From Balanoglossus misakiensis (taxonomy: Eukaryota > Hemichordata), in NCBI GenBank assembly GCA_040954595.2, contig CM082584.2, positions 1,054,001-1,118,000 of the forward strand: a DNA stretch of 64,000 nt, in the 5' to 3' direction. The notes under the pieces are model-generated. The model saw nothing but the letters and a program-made list of their open reading frames with translations, was not told the DNA's origin and made no database searches. A program made the position numbers and the translations under genes. Of the stretch, positions 30,859 to 42,797 are shown piece after piece. Each line of letters opens with the position of its first letter. Positions within the stretch are counted from its first letter, which is position 1.

Positions 30859-31280
30859 AAAGATGGCCATGTAAATTTTCTCTAAGTTTGTTAGAGAAAT
30901 AAAGTACAACTTTAGTGTTTCACTAATTGAGTTTCAGTGTTCTTGTATTGTCTCGTTTGCCCCATGCCAACCTCAAAGTAAACGTCAAATTTGCCATTTT
31001 TGACTTATTTGTCCTTGTAGTGGGCCACATAGCATTTTAGTGCAACTTATGAAAATCTGAAGAACCAAATGCCTAATTTACCCACTCTGCACAGATTTAT
31101 TTCAATGGTACAGACTTGATGATCAGTATAGCGCCCTCTGTGGTAGTATTGGGGGGGGGTTAACCTAGCCTTTGTATGTTTATCCCTGTCCGGTTCCATT
31201 CCACTTGTATCTATGGTAACCTAATTATCAGCAGTAAAGGCCACAGCTTTGAAACAGTTTTAATATCAAGCACTCTGAAT
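30840..31280 (+). repeat. inverted-repeat arm matching 46265-46700
   Basis: Includes CTGAGTAAAAAGATGGCCAT, AGAGAAATAAAGTACAACTTTA and ATGCTATGTGGCCCACTAC (complement) shared with the right arm. It leads into the first, diverged unit of the 309-bp array. Confidence 0.75.
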
Positions 31281-32375
31281 TACACGGCCATTCTCATTGG
31301 TGCATATAGTGTAGTCACGTTGTATTTTACTGCAACTGGTGAAAGTCTCCTAAAAAACCAAATATGTCTTTACCCACTGTGCACAGAGTATTTGAAGGAT
31401 ACTCAGTTGATGGTCATATAGTATAGCGCCCTCTGTGGTAGTATTTTGATTATGGAGGTGGGGTTAAATCTTGTCTTTGCATATGTTTATCCCTGTCATG
31501 TTGCATTGGGCTTGTATCTATGGTAACCTAATTATCAGCAGTAAAGGCCACAACTATGAAACAGTTTTAATATCAAGCACTCTCTGAATTACATGGCCAT
31601 TCTCATTGGTGTATATAGTGTAGTCACGTTGTATTTTACTACAACTGATGAAAGTCTCCTAAAAAACCAAATGTGTCTTTACCCACTGTGCACAGAGTAT
31701 TTGAATGATACTCAGTTGATGGTCATATAGTATAGCGCCCTCTGTGGTAGTATTTTGATTATGGAGGTGGGGTTTAATCTTGTCTTTGCATATGTTTATC
31801 CCTGTCATGTTGCATTGGGCTTGTATCTATGGTAACCTAATTATCAGCAGTAAAGGCCACAACTATGATACAGTTTTAATATCAAGCACTCTCTGAATTA
31901 CATGGCCATTCTCATTGGTGTATATAGTGTAGTCATGTTGTATTTTACTGCAACTGATGAAAGTCTCCTAAAAAAACAAATAAGTCTTTACCCACTGTGC
32001 ACAGAGTATTTGAATGATACTCAGTTGATGGTCATATAGTATAGCGCCCTCTGTGGTAGTATTGTGATTATGGAGGTGGGGTTTAATCTTGTCTTTGCAT
32101 ATGTTTATCCCTGTCATGTTGCCTTGGGCTTGTATCTATGGTAACCTAATTATCAGCAGTAAAGGCCACAACTATGAAACAGTTTTAATATCAAGCACTC
32201 TCTGAATTACATGGCGATTCTCATTGGTGTATATAGTGTAGTCACGTTGTATTTTACTACAACTGATGAAAGTCTCCTAAAAAACCAAATGTGTGTTTAC
32301 CCACTGTGCACAGAGTATTTGAATGATACTCAGTTGATGGTCATATAGTATAGCACTCTCTGTGGTAGTATTTTG
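31131..32375 (+). repeat. tandem array of about 309-bp units (left part)
   Basis: Units start TAGCGCCCTCTGTGGTAGTA at 31131, 31424, 31733, 32042 and (TAGCACTC) 32351. Spacings are 293, then 309, 309 and 309. Each unit contains TTATCAGCAGTAAAGGCCAC and ends ACTCAGTTGATGGTCATATAG. No coding potential. The array is cut at 32375 by the LINE insertion and continues at 39359. Confidence 0.93.
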
Positions 32376-33194
32376 GTCTCTCAGATACTGTTCTCATGTG
32401 GTTTAAGTCATACCTTTCCAATCGTAGTCAGTGTGTACTTGTAAATTCCACCCAATCACCTTTCTATCGGCTCGACACTGGGGTACCACAGGGATCAGTT
32501 CTTGGTCCCATACTTTTCAATATGTACCCGTCTCCATTTGGTGAATTAGTTCAAAGTCATGGTTGTCTTTATAGTTTTTATGCAGATGACTCTTCACTTT
32601 ATATGTCTTTTAGTAAAGACAACGCAGCAAGAACTGTTTCAAATCTTGAACTTTGTATATCCGATGTTTGGTTTTGGATGTCTGAAAACTTCTTGTGCTT
32701 ATACGATGATAAGACTGAATTTGTTATTTTCTTTGGTATTTCAGGTGATCTGTCTGCTAGAGGGATTTCAGAAATTCGTGTTGGCGATTCTCTGATTCCT
32801 GTCCATTGTCAGGCTAAGAGCCTTGGTGTGATCCTTGACTCTTGTCTGACAATGAAGCCACATATTGGACAGATCTGCCGCTCTGCCACTTTTCATTTAC
32901 GTCGCATTGCGCTTATCCGCAAATATTTATCTCATTCTGCTACAGAGCAATTAGTTCATGCATTCATTACTTCTCGAATTGATTCATGTAATTCACTTTT
33001 ATTTTGGCTCCCGAAGTATTCAATCAACCGTATCCAACGCGTTCAGAATATTGCTGCTAGAATTGTTACTCATTCAAAAATCACCTGTCACATCACTCCA
33101 ATTTTGTATCAGTTGCACTGGCTACCTGTTACACAGCGTATTGTTTTTAAGATGTTAGTTCTCATTTTTAAATCCATTCATAAACTTGGTCCAA
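32376..33194 (+). pseudogene. L2/CR1-like LINE reverse transcriptase, 5'-truncated, part 1
   Basis: The frame begins inside the reverse transcriptase: FKSYLSNRSQCVLVN, TGVPQGSVLGPILFNMY, the catalytic FYADDSSLYMSF and KTEFVIFFG, then the LINE-specific C-terminal region (HWLPVTQRIVFKMLVLIF, KLGP). The endonuclease and the first palm motifs are absent, which fits the usual 5' truncation of LINE copies. The frame is broken at 33194 by the LTR element and continues at 39025. Confidence 0.85.
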
Positions 33195-33439
33195 CGCCAT
33201 TCCATAAGTGTTGCTGGAGTGCGTTCGGTAGCACGCCCTCACTCGTAGTTACTAGTTTATACTTTTGTTCCTTTTGCGCATGCTCGGTCCTCTCTCTCCC
33301 CGCTGGACCGCCATTGCTCTATGTATGTTTATATATCGATCGACGAAGTGTATCGATTAAACTGGTTATTGTTCTCAACTTCCAAGTGTCTGGTTGTGAT
33401 TCCGACTCATCGATAATTGGGCTTGCATCCCCACTGGCG
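33195..33439 (+). repeat. 5' LTR of the third element
   Basis: 245 bp, paired with 38780-39024. Contains TATGTTTATATATCGATCG, a possible TATA region. Confidence 0.85.
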
Positions 33440-33456
33440 TGGTGGCAGCGATTTCG
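33440..33456 (+). promoter_or_regulatory. primer binding site, tRNA-Leu type
   Basis: TGGTGGCAGCGATTTCG directly follows the LTR. The first 11 bases are identical to the nested element's primer site. Confidence 0.6.
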
Positions 33457-33605
33457 AATCTACACGCCTCCTGAAGACATAACAGTCGTCGCTGGACCAT
33501 ATATTGCCTGGTCAACAAGTTGTCGGACACACACACATAGTGTACAACCGGTCAGTATACATTAACTGGATAGCACAGAAGTTGTAGTCATTACCAGAGT
33601 ACATC

Positions 33606-36600
33606 ATGGCATCATTCCAGCGGGCACCCAAGCAATGGTGTCTCAGTAAATCAGAGACTATTAATTCCTTCGAGAATTGGCGCCAAAACCTCAGATATAC
33701 GTTATCACTTGATGCTAATTTTGCACCTTTCCTCGCTGAGGGCGCACAATGGACAAAGAAAACGAAGTCTAGTCCACTGAGAGGGTTTACCAACGACGGT
33801 GAGGACATCAGCGCAAACAAACGCCTTACAGCCCAGCAGAAGGTTAATGCTCTGGAGCTTATGTTGGGCCAAATAGCCAACTACTGCCCCGTTATAGCCC
33901 GCAGTACTATTGTCAAGAACTCGACATCCATAGACAGTATTTGGCAGGTAATTCGTTTACATTATGGTTTCCAGTCTACTGGCGCTCATTTCATCGATTT
34001 TTGCCAAATCCACCTTCAGCCCGATGAGCGTCCTGAAGACCTCTACCAACGCCTCACCGCATTCATTGAGGACAACCTACTCCGTCGTGATAGCGGTATA
34101 TCCCACCACGGCGATGCCATTACCGAGGATGAAGAGCTTTCCCCATCTTTGGAAAATTTTGTGGTCTTAACCTGGTTGCAGCTAATACATAAAGATCTCC
34201 CGAGACTTGTTAAACAACGGTACGGCACGGAGTTACGCACCCGTACATTAGCCTCCGTAAAGCCAGAAATTTCAAAGGCATTATCTTCTCTCCTGGATGA
34301 GATACACACTACAGAAGACGCCACTGTCATGCGCACCGCCGCAGCCAACTACCACAACACCACTCGTTATAAGGACAACTTTCCCACTCGCTCTACTGGT
34401 CCGCCCAAAGCAAGACAGAGAAGCCGTAAAACATATCGCTCCTGTCCCCTGTGCAAGCAAGCCGGCAGACCGGCTCAGCATTTTCTAAGTGAGTGTGAGT
34501 TCCTACCAGACCAAGATCGCCGGTTCATGACCAAAGCACGACAGGTTGCTAACATATTCGACATTAACAGTGATGAAGATGACTGTCTTCCAAGTGATGA
34601 ACTCTCACAACAAGACTCAAGCACTACCAACACCGCCCTACGAATTCAGGTCCGCCAGTCACCATACCTGGATACTTTCTATGGTTACCAAACCGTCCGC
34701 GCGATTATCGACAGTAGTGCCACTGGTAACATGATGCGCCTGTCTTTAGCCAGACGACTGAATGTACCAATAAAATCCAGTTCCCAATCCGCACATCAGG
34801 CCGATGGCTCTTCCCCCTTGAAAGTTGTAGGCGAAACTAGATTCCAATTGACACGCGACAACATCAACTTCATATTCGAGGGCCTAGTTGTGGAAAACCT
34901 GGATGTCGACTTATTGGCAGGGACTCCCTTTATGGAGCTAAATGACATCAGTGTCCGCCCAGCCAAGTGCCAAATCATGATCGGTGACGGTACGACATAC
35001 ACCTACGGGTCAACACCAGCAACCGGCCACAGCATCCGCAGGACCCATGTACTCAGGGCCCCTCCCGTGTCTTCTACCATTTGGCCAGGTGACTTCATCG
35101 AGGTAGAGTTACCACCAGAACTCCAGGCCACTGACACGACGTACGCAGTCGAACCTAGATCAGACACACGTCCTAACAAGATGTTCACGCCTAACAACAC
35201 ATGGCCAGCACCAGACCTGTTGACAAGTGTAGCTGGAAAACTTCGCATTCCCAACTTATCTGACAGTCCACAAACACTTCAGCGCAACGAACACTTTTGC
35301 CAAGTACGCGCCACCTTCACCCCAGTCATAGATCACAGCAGTTCCACCACGAAGACTCTCCCCACCAAGTCTCCAACCACTGTCGGCAACTACTCAAATG
35401 ACATTAAGCTTGACCCTGACAATCTCCTATCACAAGCAGACCGTACAGCTTTCCGCTCTCTTCACCAAGAGTTTGATGACGTTTTCAACCCTACCGTCAA
35501 GGGCTACAACGGTGCGTCGGGTCCCTTCGAAGCAGTTGTCAATATGGGCCCTGTGCAACCACCACAGCGAAAGGGGCGCCTCCCCTTCTATCCACATGAC
35601 AAGCTGTTGGAACTACAGGCCAAGTTCGATGAGTTGGAAGAAATGGGTGTATTCGCCCGACCAGAAGACCTGAGTGTTAGCGTCGAATACATAAACACCT
35701 CATTCCTGGTAAAAAAAGCCAACGGTGGCTCTAGACTAGTCACTGCCTTCGCTGACGTGGGTCGCTATAGCAAACCCCAGCCGTCTGTATTACCAGATGT
35801 GGATGGTACTCTTCGCCACATCGCGCAGTGGAAATACATAATTACCACAGACCTCACCAAGGCCTTCTACCAAATACCGCTTTCAAGGACGTCCCTGAAA
35901 TATTGCGGCGTAGCTACTCCGTTCCGAGGCATACGCGTCTACACACGATGTGCTATGGGCATGCCCGGTTCTGAAACTGCCCTCGAAGAACTCATGTGTC
36001 GCGTCCTAGGTGATCTCCTTGCAGATGGTGTTGTAGCTAAACTAGCTGACGACTTATTCTGTGGTGGTAATTCCATACATGAGCTCAAGACCAACTGGAA
36101 ACGTCTGCTACAGGCATTACATGCGTTGGCATTATGCCTTTCTGCCGCCAAAACGGCTATATGCCCAGCTACTACCATGATCCTGGGATGGATTTGGCAC
36201 CAAGGAACAATCAGTGCCAGCAAACACCGTATCGCACCCCTTTCCTCATGCTCTACACCAGAGAATGTTCGTGGACTTCGATCTTTCATAGGTGCATACA
36301 AGGTCTTAGCTAGAGTAATTCCAGGCTGCGCATTTCTCCTCACAGCGTTAGAAGATGCCGCCGCTGGGAAACAGTCTAGCGACCGTATTGAGTGGACTGA
36401 CAAGCTCCGTGAGGCTTTCCACACTGCCCAGTCTGCACTTTCCACAAGCCGATCGATCACTTTGCCACGCCCATCCGACCAACTTTGGATCATCACAGAT
36501 GGTGCCGTGAAGTACAACGGAATTGGTGCTACATTATATGTCTCCCGAGATGACAAACTCCACGTTGCTGGATTCTTCAGTGCCAAACTTCGTGGTCGGC

Positions 36601-38552
36601 AGGTCACTTGGCTCCCCTGCGAGGTTGAGGCTCTATCCATTGCAGTTGCCACCAAGCATTTTAGCCCTTATATTATACAGTCTCATCACAAGCCATGTGT
36701 ACTCACAGACAGTAAACCATGCGTACAAGCATATGAGAAGTTGTGCCGCGGCGAATTCTCCGCCAGCCCACGAGTAACAACCTTCCTCTCAACCGTGAGC
36801 CGGTACCAGGCCTCTGTGAGACATCTTGCTGGCAGCGAAAACATCCCATCAGACTTCGCCAGTCGTAATGCCCCAGATTGTGACTCTCCCACTTGCCAAA
36901 TCTGCACATTCGTCGCACGTACCGAAGATTCTGTTGTCAGATCCCTGTCCGTACAGGACGTCATCTCCGGTAACGCAAAGCTACCATTTACCAACAGGGC
37001 GACTTGGCTCAGCATACAAGCCGACTGTCCAGATTTGCGTCGTACTCACGCCCACCTAACTCAGGGAACGCGTCCATCAAAGAAGCTCACCAACATCAGG
37101 GATGTAAAACGCTACCTGAACAACGTAACTATTGCCAAGGATGGGTTGCTTGTTGTCTCCCGGACGGATCCCTTTGTCCCTCCTAGTGACCGCATCGTAG
37201 TTCCCCGACAAGTTTTGGATGGCTTTCTGACTGCCATTCACATTCGTCTAGGTCACCCATCATGCCACCAACTGAAGCAAGTGACACATCGCTACTTCTA
37301 CGCCCTGGACTTGGACAAATCCATCGAGCATGTCTCCTCTACATGCCACCATTGCGCCTCACTCACCAAGGTTCCCAATACCATAGTCACACAGTCAACT
37401 ACAGATCCGCCTGAAGTCATCGGCATTTCCTTCGCTGCTGATATAATCAAGCGTGAGCGTCAATTAGTCCTAGTACTCCGCGAATGCGTCACATCATTCA
37501 CGTCAGCTTGTCTTATTGAGGACGAACGCCATGATACCCTACGTGTTGCCCTCGTGAGACTTTGCATTGAACTTCGACCTTTAGATGGTCCACACGCTGT
37601 TATCCGTACTGACCCAGCTCCGGGCTTTGCAGCCCTCATCAACGATGACCTCCTTCGTCAGCACAGGTTGACCATTGAAATTGGTCGCATCAAGAATCGT
37701 AACAAAAACCCTGTCGCAGGTAGAGCTATTCAAGAAATTGAAGACGAGCTCCTACGCCAGGACCCTCTGTGTTCTACCATCACACCACTCTCCCTGGCCA
37801 TAGCCCTCTCACACGTCAACTCCCGCATCAGGTCTAGAGGTTTGTCTTCCCGTGAAATGTGGACTCAAAGAGACCAGTTTACCCATGATCAGTTACCGAT
37901 CAGTGACCAACAGCTGATTCTTGCACAACACGCCCTCCGCAAGGCCAACCATCGCTCCAGTGAGACCTCCAAAACTCCCAGTAGACGCATGCCAATAGCC
38001 CCGTCGCTAGAAGTTGGGGACCTGGTATACCTACACTCAGACCGCAACAAATCCCGTTCTCGAGACCGCTACTTGGTCATCCAGAGCGACCCGCCATGGT
38101 GTTGTATCCGTAAGTTCCGCGGAAACCAACTCCGTAAGACTTCGTATCGCGTCAAGCAGTCAGAATGCTACTTAGTGCCATTTTCAGCGACCGATCACTC
38201 AATACCCATGAAGGGAGCGAACGAGGAGCACTCATCTGATGACGATACACCGTGTCGGCCACCAACCGCAGTGCCTGAACCCCCAAGCATTCCTTCGGAA
38301 CTCGCATCGCCCAGGAAGTCAGATCACATACAAAGTACCACACCTGGTGTCTGCGATACTACTACTACCAAATGCGACACCAGTACCAGTGATATCCAAC
38401 CCACAGTGTGCAGCCCCATGGAAACCACTGACATGTCAGCTCCTGCTGAAGATAGTCGACCAGATCAACCTCTCACCACTGAGGGTACAAGAAAATCCAC
38501 CCGCGCTCGCCGTCGTCCCACCCGCTTTGATGACTATGAAGTGAACTTTTAG
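33606..38552 (+). CDS. gag-pol: Gag-Pol polyprotein of the third LTR element
   Basis: 1648 residues in one frame. Gag (about 1-260) has [16 protein letters not shown] and [21 protein letters not shown] Cys/His cluster ([18 protein letters not shown]) lies near 280. The protease region near 369 reads [11 protein letters not shown], so the expected D-S/T-G is D-S-S. Reverse transcriptase (about 690-860) has [13 protein letters not shown] and the catalytic LADDLF near 814. RNase H (about 960-1085) has [21 protein letters not shown] and LTDSKP. The integrase zinc domain ([10 protein letters not shown]...CHHC, about 1212-1250) is followed by a core with [11 protein letters not shown] and [12 protein letters not shown] (about 1277-1380). 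At the exact D-35-E position there is Gly; the nearest Glu residues lie five and seven residues on. A Ser/Thr-rich tail ends TRRRPTRF-type. The order is the usual PR-RT-RH-IN. Start chosen at the first Met after the primer site. Confidence 0.9.
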   Translation: MASFQRAPKQWCLSKSETINSFENWRQNLRYTLSLDANFAPFLAEGAQWTKKTKSSPLRGFTNDGEDISANKRLTAQQKVNALELMLGQIANYCPVIARSTIVKNSTSIDSIWQVIRLHYGFQSTGAHFIDFCQIHLQPDERPEDLYQRLTAFIEDNLLRRDSGISHHGDAITEDEELSPSLENFVVLTWLQLIHKDLPRLVKQRYGTELRTRTLASVKPEISKALSSLLDEIHTTEDATVMRTAAANYHNTTRYKDNFPTRSTGPPKARQRSRKTYRSCPLCKQAGRPAQHFLSECEFLPDQDRRFMTKARQVANIFDINSDEDDCLPSDELSQQDSSTTNTALRIQVRQSPYLDTFYGYQTVRAIIDSSATGNMMRLSLARRLNVPIKSSSQSAHQADGSSPLKVVGETRFQLTRDNINFIFEGLVVENLDVDLLAGTPFMELNDISVRPAKCQIMIGDGTTYTYGSTPATGHSIRRTHVLRAPPVSSTIWPGDFIEVELPPELQATDTTYAVEPRSDTRPNKMFTPNNTWPAPDLLTSVAGKLRIPNLSDSPQTLQRNEHFCQVRATFTPVIDHSSSTTKTLPTKSPTTVGNYSNDIKLDPDNLLSQADRTAFRSLHQEFDDVFNPTVKGYNGASGPFEAVVNMGPVQPPQRKGRLPFYPHDKLLELQAKFDELEEMGVFARPEDLSVSVEYINTSFLVKKANGGSRLVTAFADVGRYSKPQPSVLPDVDGTLRHIAQWKYIITTDLTKAFYQIPLSRTSLKYCGVATPFRGIRVYTRCAMGMPGSETALEELMCRVLGDLLADGVVAKLADDLFCGGNSIHELKTNWKRLLQALHALALCLSAAKTAICPATTMILGWIWHQGTISASKHRIAPLSSCSTPENVRGLRSFIGAYKVLARVIPGCAFLLTALEDAAAGKQSSDRIEWTDKLREAFHTAQSALSTSRSITLPRPSDQLWIITDGAVKYNGIGATLYVSRDDKLHVAGFFSAKLRGRQVTWLPCEVEALSIAVATKHFSPYIIQSHHKPCVLTDSKPCVQAYEKLCRGEFSASPRVTTFLSTVSRYQASVRHLAGSENIPSDFASRNAPDCDSPTCQICTFVARTEDSVVRSLSVQDVISGNAKLPFTNRATWLSIQADCPDLRRTHAHLTQGTRPSKKLTNIRDVKRYLNNVTIAKDGLLVVSRTDPFVPPSDRIVVPRQVLDGFLTAIHIRLGHPSCHQLKQVTHRYFYALDLDKSIEHVSSTCHHCASLTKVPNTIVTQSTTDPPEVIGISFAADIIKRERQLVLVLRECVTSFTSACLIEDERHDTLRVALVRLCIELRPLDGPHAVIRTDPAPGFAALINDDLLRQHRLTIEIGRIKNRNKNPVAGRAIQEIEDELLRQDPLCSTITPLSLAIALSHVNSRIRSRGLSSREMWTQRDQFTHDQLPISDQQLILAQHALRKANHRSSETSKTPSRRMPIAPSLEVGDLVYLHSDRNKSRSRDRYLVIQSDPPWCCIRKFRGNQLRKTSYRVKQSECYLVPFSATDHSIPMKGANEEHSSDDDTPCRPPTAVPEPPSIPSELASPRKSDHIQSTTPGVCDTTTTKCDTSTSDIQPTVCSPMETTDMSAPAEDSRPDQPLTTEGTRKSTRARRRPTRFDDYEVNF

Positions 38553-38779
38553 AGTTTCAGACCTTTATATTTTTGTGCTGAACAGTGTTGCCCCCAGTAC
38601 TCCCATTTATATTTATTGACTTTCATGTTCTCACTTTCATTGCAGCTTTTGACTTTTGTAGGACTCAGTCAACATGCATGTTCATGTTTTTCTTTGCATT
38701 TTATGCTCACATTTCCTGTGTCAAATGTTTTTCCTGCTCGATGGACAGAAAGAGAAGTGGATGTAAGAGAAGGTGGCTA
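38553..38779 (+). other. 3' untranslated region and purine-rich tract of the third element
   Basis: 227 bp between the stop and the 3' LTR. It ends with purine-rich GAGAAGGTGG, the likely polypurine tract, two bases from the repeat. Confidence 0.6.
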
Positions 38780-39024
38780 CGCCATTCCATTAGTGTTGCT
38801 GGAGTGCGTTCGGTAGCACGCCCTCACTCGTAGTTACTAGTTTATACTTTTGTTCCTTTTGCGCATGCTCGGTCCTCTCTCTCCCCGCTGGACCGCCATT
38901 GCTCTATGTATGTTTATATATCGATCGACGAAGTGTATCGATTAAACTGGTTATTGTTCTCAACTTCCAAGTGTCTGGTTGTGATTCCGACTCATCGATA
39001 ATTGGGCTTGCATCCCCACTGGCG
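38780..39024 (+). repeat. 3' LTR of the third element
   Basis: 245 bp, one mismatch to the 5' copy. Confidence 0.85.
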
Positions 39025-39351
39025 CAATCTATCTTTCTAGCATGACTAATCTATATGTTCCGTGTCGCAATTTAAGGTCAGCTGATCAGTTCAAACTCTG
39101 CCTTGTTCGATCACGCACCAAAAGTTATGGTGATCGTGCTTTTACTGTTGCTGCTCCAATTCTTTGGAATAATCTTCCACTTACCATTCGCCAGGCACCA
39201 GACTTATCTGTTTTTAAATCAAATGTTAAAACTTTACTTTTTAAATCTGTTTTTTAGCCATTTGTTGTATTGTACTTTTGCTTTAAGCGTCATTGATCAC
39301 ATTTTTGTGGATACTGACACTATACAAATAAATTATTATTATTATTATTAT
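39025..39351 (+). pseudogene. L2/CR1-like LINE, 3' end with ATT tail
   Basis: Resumes the LINE frame with YVPCRNLRSADQFKLC and YGDRAFTVAAPILWNNLP, stop at 39255-39257. A short untranslated region and an ATT microsatellite tail (about 39330-39350) follow, typical of L2-like LINE ends. TATTTTG at 32369-32375 and 39352-39358 is the likely target duplication in the satellite. Confidence 0.85.
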
Positions 39352-40100
39352 TATTTTGATTACAGAGGTGGGGTTTAATCTTGCCTTTGCATATGTTTAT
39401 CCCTGTCCTGTTGCATTGGGCTTGTATCTATGGTAACCTATTATCAGCAGTAAAGGCCACAACTATGAAACAGTTTTAATATCAAGCACTCTCTGAATTA
39501 CACGGCCATTCTCATTGGTGTATATAGTGTAGTCACGTTGTATTTTACTGCAACTGATGAAAGTCTCCTAAAAAAACAAATGTGTCTTTACCCACTGTGC
39601 ACAGAGTATTTGAATGATACTCAGTTGATGGTCATATAGTATAGCGCCCTCTGCGGTAGTATTTTGATTATGGAGGTGGGGTTTAATCTTGTCTTTGCAT
39701 ATGTTTATCCCTGTCCTGTTGCATTGGGCTTGTATCTATGGTAAACTAATTATCAGCAGTAAAGGCCACAACTATGATACAGTTTTAATATCAAGCACTC
39801 TCTGAACTACATGGCCATTCTCATTGGTGTATATAGTGTAGTCATGTTGTATTTTACTGCAACTGATGAAAGTCTCCTAAAAACAAATGTGTATTTACCC
39901 ACTGTGCACAGAGTATTTGAATGATACTCAGTTGATGGTCATATAGTATAGCACCCTCTGTGGTAGTATTTGGATGATAGGGGAAGGGGTAACCTACCTT
40001 TTCTATACATGTATATGGTTATCCCTCTTCTATTGCATTCCGCTTGTATCTATGGAAACCTAATTATCAGCAGTGAATGCCAAATTGTAAAACAGCAACA
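39352..40100 (+). repeat. 309-bp tandem array (right part)
   Basis: Continues the array after the LINE. Unit starts are at 39642 (TAGCGCCCTCTGCGG) and 39949 (TAGCACCCTCTG), spacing 307. The last unit is diverged and trails off by about 40100. Confidence 0.88.
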
Positions 40101-40240
40101 TATTTATTATCAAACACTGTATGGAATTGAATATACACAATATGTTTTGTGTGTTTGCTGGCTACATACATGCATAAATACGTACATACATATATTACAC
40201 TCATACTCAAACACACAGCTAATGGACTCTTTTTTTCATC

Positions 40241-40313
40241 ATCCCCACCAGGAATCGAACCTGGATCTCTTATCACAAAGTGACAAGTGTGTTAACCATT
40301 ACACCATGAGGAT
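40241..40313 (-). tRNA. tRNA-like sequence (probably SINE-derived)
   Basis: 73 bases on the minus strand: acceptor ATCCTCA pairs with TGGGGAT, D arm GTGT/ACAC, A box TGGTGTAATGGTTA, T arm CCAGG-TTCGATT-CCTGG. The anticodon arm is two bases too long and lacks the normal U33, so a functional tRNA is unlikely. The flanks (GTGTGTTGGCAGTTAGTGGAGA, complement) are shared with the copy at 45366, so this is a repeat family with a tRNA-like head. Confidence 0.5.
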
Positions 40314-40564
40314 TTTTTATCTCCACTAACTGCCAACACACTGTCCAATTGCACATTCACTCACTGACATATTCAACTAACACACCAGTTTCTTTATTTC
40401 AAAAAGTACACAGTAAAACATCACAAATGACAAGACAGGGGTATCAGGAATCACACAAATCATACTCAATGTTTTACTGAAGCCATTGCTGTAAGATTGC
40501 TGTAAGTAATGGCACTATTCAATGGTGTTAACACCACATAGCACAATGATGTACTGCACACATT

Positions 40565-41798
40565 CAAGTCACATACCTTTTTGAAGTATTAATAAACACT
40601 GATTCTATGAACTGTTAAAATTATTTTTTCTTACATCATCCCTGAATACCAAATTTCAAACAAATTAGGCTAGTGCTTTCACATGTTAACACACAATGCA
40701 TGGCACTGGACAATCATCCTATCCGATCTGAAACCTCAGTGTCACTTACCACAAAACTAAACACGTCATCTACAAATGATTTACGAAACTAATTCGTACA
40801 CGACACAATACACATTTGAGTGTGTTGATCTCTTAGTTTGTACATGATACTTTGCACTGATGTACACCAACACTCACCTTGAGAACTCTTTGGTAGCCAA
40901 AACTGTCAAGAAAATAAACAAAACTTTTAAATTAAATCATTAAGTATAATTGTGTATTTAAACAAGTACATCAAGATATACACTTGCCTGCATAACACAC
41001 ACCTCTCAATAGCCATAATGTATCAATGTCGAGATGACATCACTCCAAGTACAAGATAGCGAATGATGATTTTTTTACAATAACCCCACTACTTAAACAG
41101 GACAACAAATTACAATGAATTCACTATCAACCTTGTGATATTCAGAAAATCAATTCTTGGTCACATAAATTGTCCTGTCCACAAGTCACATACCTTTTTG
41201 AAGTATTAATAAACACTGATTCTATGAACTGTTAAAATTATTTTTTCTTACATCATCCCTGAATACCAAATTTCAAACAAATTAGGCTAGTGCTTTCACA
41301 TGTTAACACACAATGCATGGCACTGGACAATCATCCTATCCGATCTGAAACCTCAGTGTCACTTACCACAAAACTAAACACGTCATCTACAAATGATTTA
41401 CGAAACTAATTCGTACACGACACAATACACATTTGAGTGTGTTGATCTCTTAGTTTGTACATGATACTTTGCACTGATGTACACCAACACTCACCTTGAG
41501 AACTCTTTGGTAGCCAAAACTGTCAAGAAAATAAACAAAACTTTTAAATTAAATCATTAAGTATAATTGTGTATTTAAACAAGTACATCAAGATATACAC
41601 TTGCCTGCATAACACACACCTCTCAATAGCCATAATGTATCAATGTCGAGATGACATCACTCCAAGTACAAGATAGCGAATGATGATTTTTTTACAATAA
41701 CCCCACTACTTAAACAGGACAACAAATTACAATGAATTCACTATCAACCTTGTGATATTCAGAAAATCAATTCTTGGTCACATAAATTGTCCTGTCCA
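40565..41798. repeat. perfect 617-bp tandem duplication
   Basis: 40565-41181 and 41182-41798 are identical by eye, beginning CAAGTCACATACC and ending TTGTCCTGTCCA. Each copy contains, on the minus strand, a 25-base exon-like segment (acceptor TTTTCTTGACAG, donor AAG/GTGAGT, about 40882-40906 and 41499-41523). The identity means either a very recent duplication or an assembly artefact. Confidence 0.92.
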
Positions 41799-41799
41799 C

Positions 41800-42718
41800 A
41801 AAATGGTTTCATGGCATCAAAATATGTTAACAAGTCAACTCTACTTTTCATGCTCCAACCAGATTTCATTGTCTATGTTTTTAACATGCCTGTCACGACT
41901 AGAAAGCATACACACTAAACAGAGTGGTCACCAGCATAATTTGGCCAATTCTATGCTTGTCCTCACATTCTTACGAACAATTCAAATGTCAAATTATCTA
42001 GCAATGTTTCTGTTATGTACTCACACAGATTGTTCCATATTTGAAGCAAATAATTATCATAAACAAATTGATTACCCTGATATAAATTCCAATGAAAACC
42101 TTAAGGCTTTTGGTCATGTAAACATACAATATTAACAGAAAAAATAATGGAAAATACAATCCATTTTTACTACTGTTTATTTTTTGACAAATACATATAA
42201 GAGACATGGAAACTATTGAAGTACACATCCCAAAATAATATCCTACCACTGCTTGTACGTTTCATACACACGATACAAGACCGATCGCCCGAATTCAGCA
42301 GATTCACTTGCCTAAAACCGTTTCTAAATAATCATATGTACCTGTATACACTCCAAAAATAAGCTTAATTTCAACTTGTATGGAATGAAATAGAAACTCC
42401 GATGTACCCAGCCTCTGATGTTTCTATTCCTTCAAGCAAACTTCACCATCTTAACATATATACAATTTGCCAAATCATGCATACAAACGAAACCCTTTCA
42501 GTATATAACGACAACCGCCATATTGGATGTCGCTCGACACGAAAATAAAAAAAGCCTGACAAAACTGCCATCGCCTCATACACAATTAAAATCACACTAC
42601 CATTAGATAAAACACAACTACATAACCAATACCATCAACTCTTACACGTTCAAACCACCGATTCTGTCATTTATACTCATTAAAAATAACCACGAGAATA
42701 TACACATATCCCACTAAC
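41800..42718. other. non-coding, possibly intronic
   Basis: AT-rich, no credible coding exon. It may be the first intron of the candidate gene starting at 42797. Confidence 0.35.
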
Positions 42719-42797
42719 CTATATTCAGCTGCTGAACAACAAGAGCACTTGATTCGTTTTCGGATGTGACTACGTGCAACAACATACGCATCACCAT
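42719..42797 (-). CDS. candidate first coding exon (minus strand)
   Basis: The frame MVMRMLLHVVTSENESSALV, then VQQLNI, ends in phase 1 at a GTTAGT donor. Joining it to the 25-base segment in the duplicated block to its left keeps the frame open (next residues VLATKEFS). No family recognised. Weak but consistent. Confidence 0.27.

Larger units (their letters stand above)
33195..39024 (+). mobile_element. third LTR retrotransposon, Ty3/gypsy-like, inserted in the LINE
   Basis: 245-bp direct repeats (33195-33439 and 38780-39024) differ at one base (A33206/T38791). They flank a tRNA-Leu-type primer site at 33440 and a single 1648-codon Gag-Pol. Placing the ends at CGCCA and TGGCG gives a five-base terminal inverted repeat and a CAA duplication at 33192-33194 and 39025-39027. 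With it removed, the interrupted LINE frame reads LGP-I-YL, the usual sequence there. These are not the usual TG...CA ends. A shorter repeat starting TGTTGCTGG at 33209 is the alternative. Confidence 0.88.

Noticed and set aside
32396-33565. a single 389-residue protein joining LINE sequence to the primer-site region
   Set aside because: The end of this frame runs through the LTR of the third element; the true LINE frame is cut at 33194.
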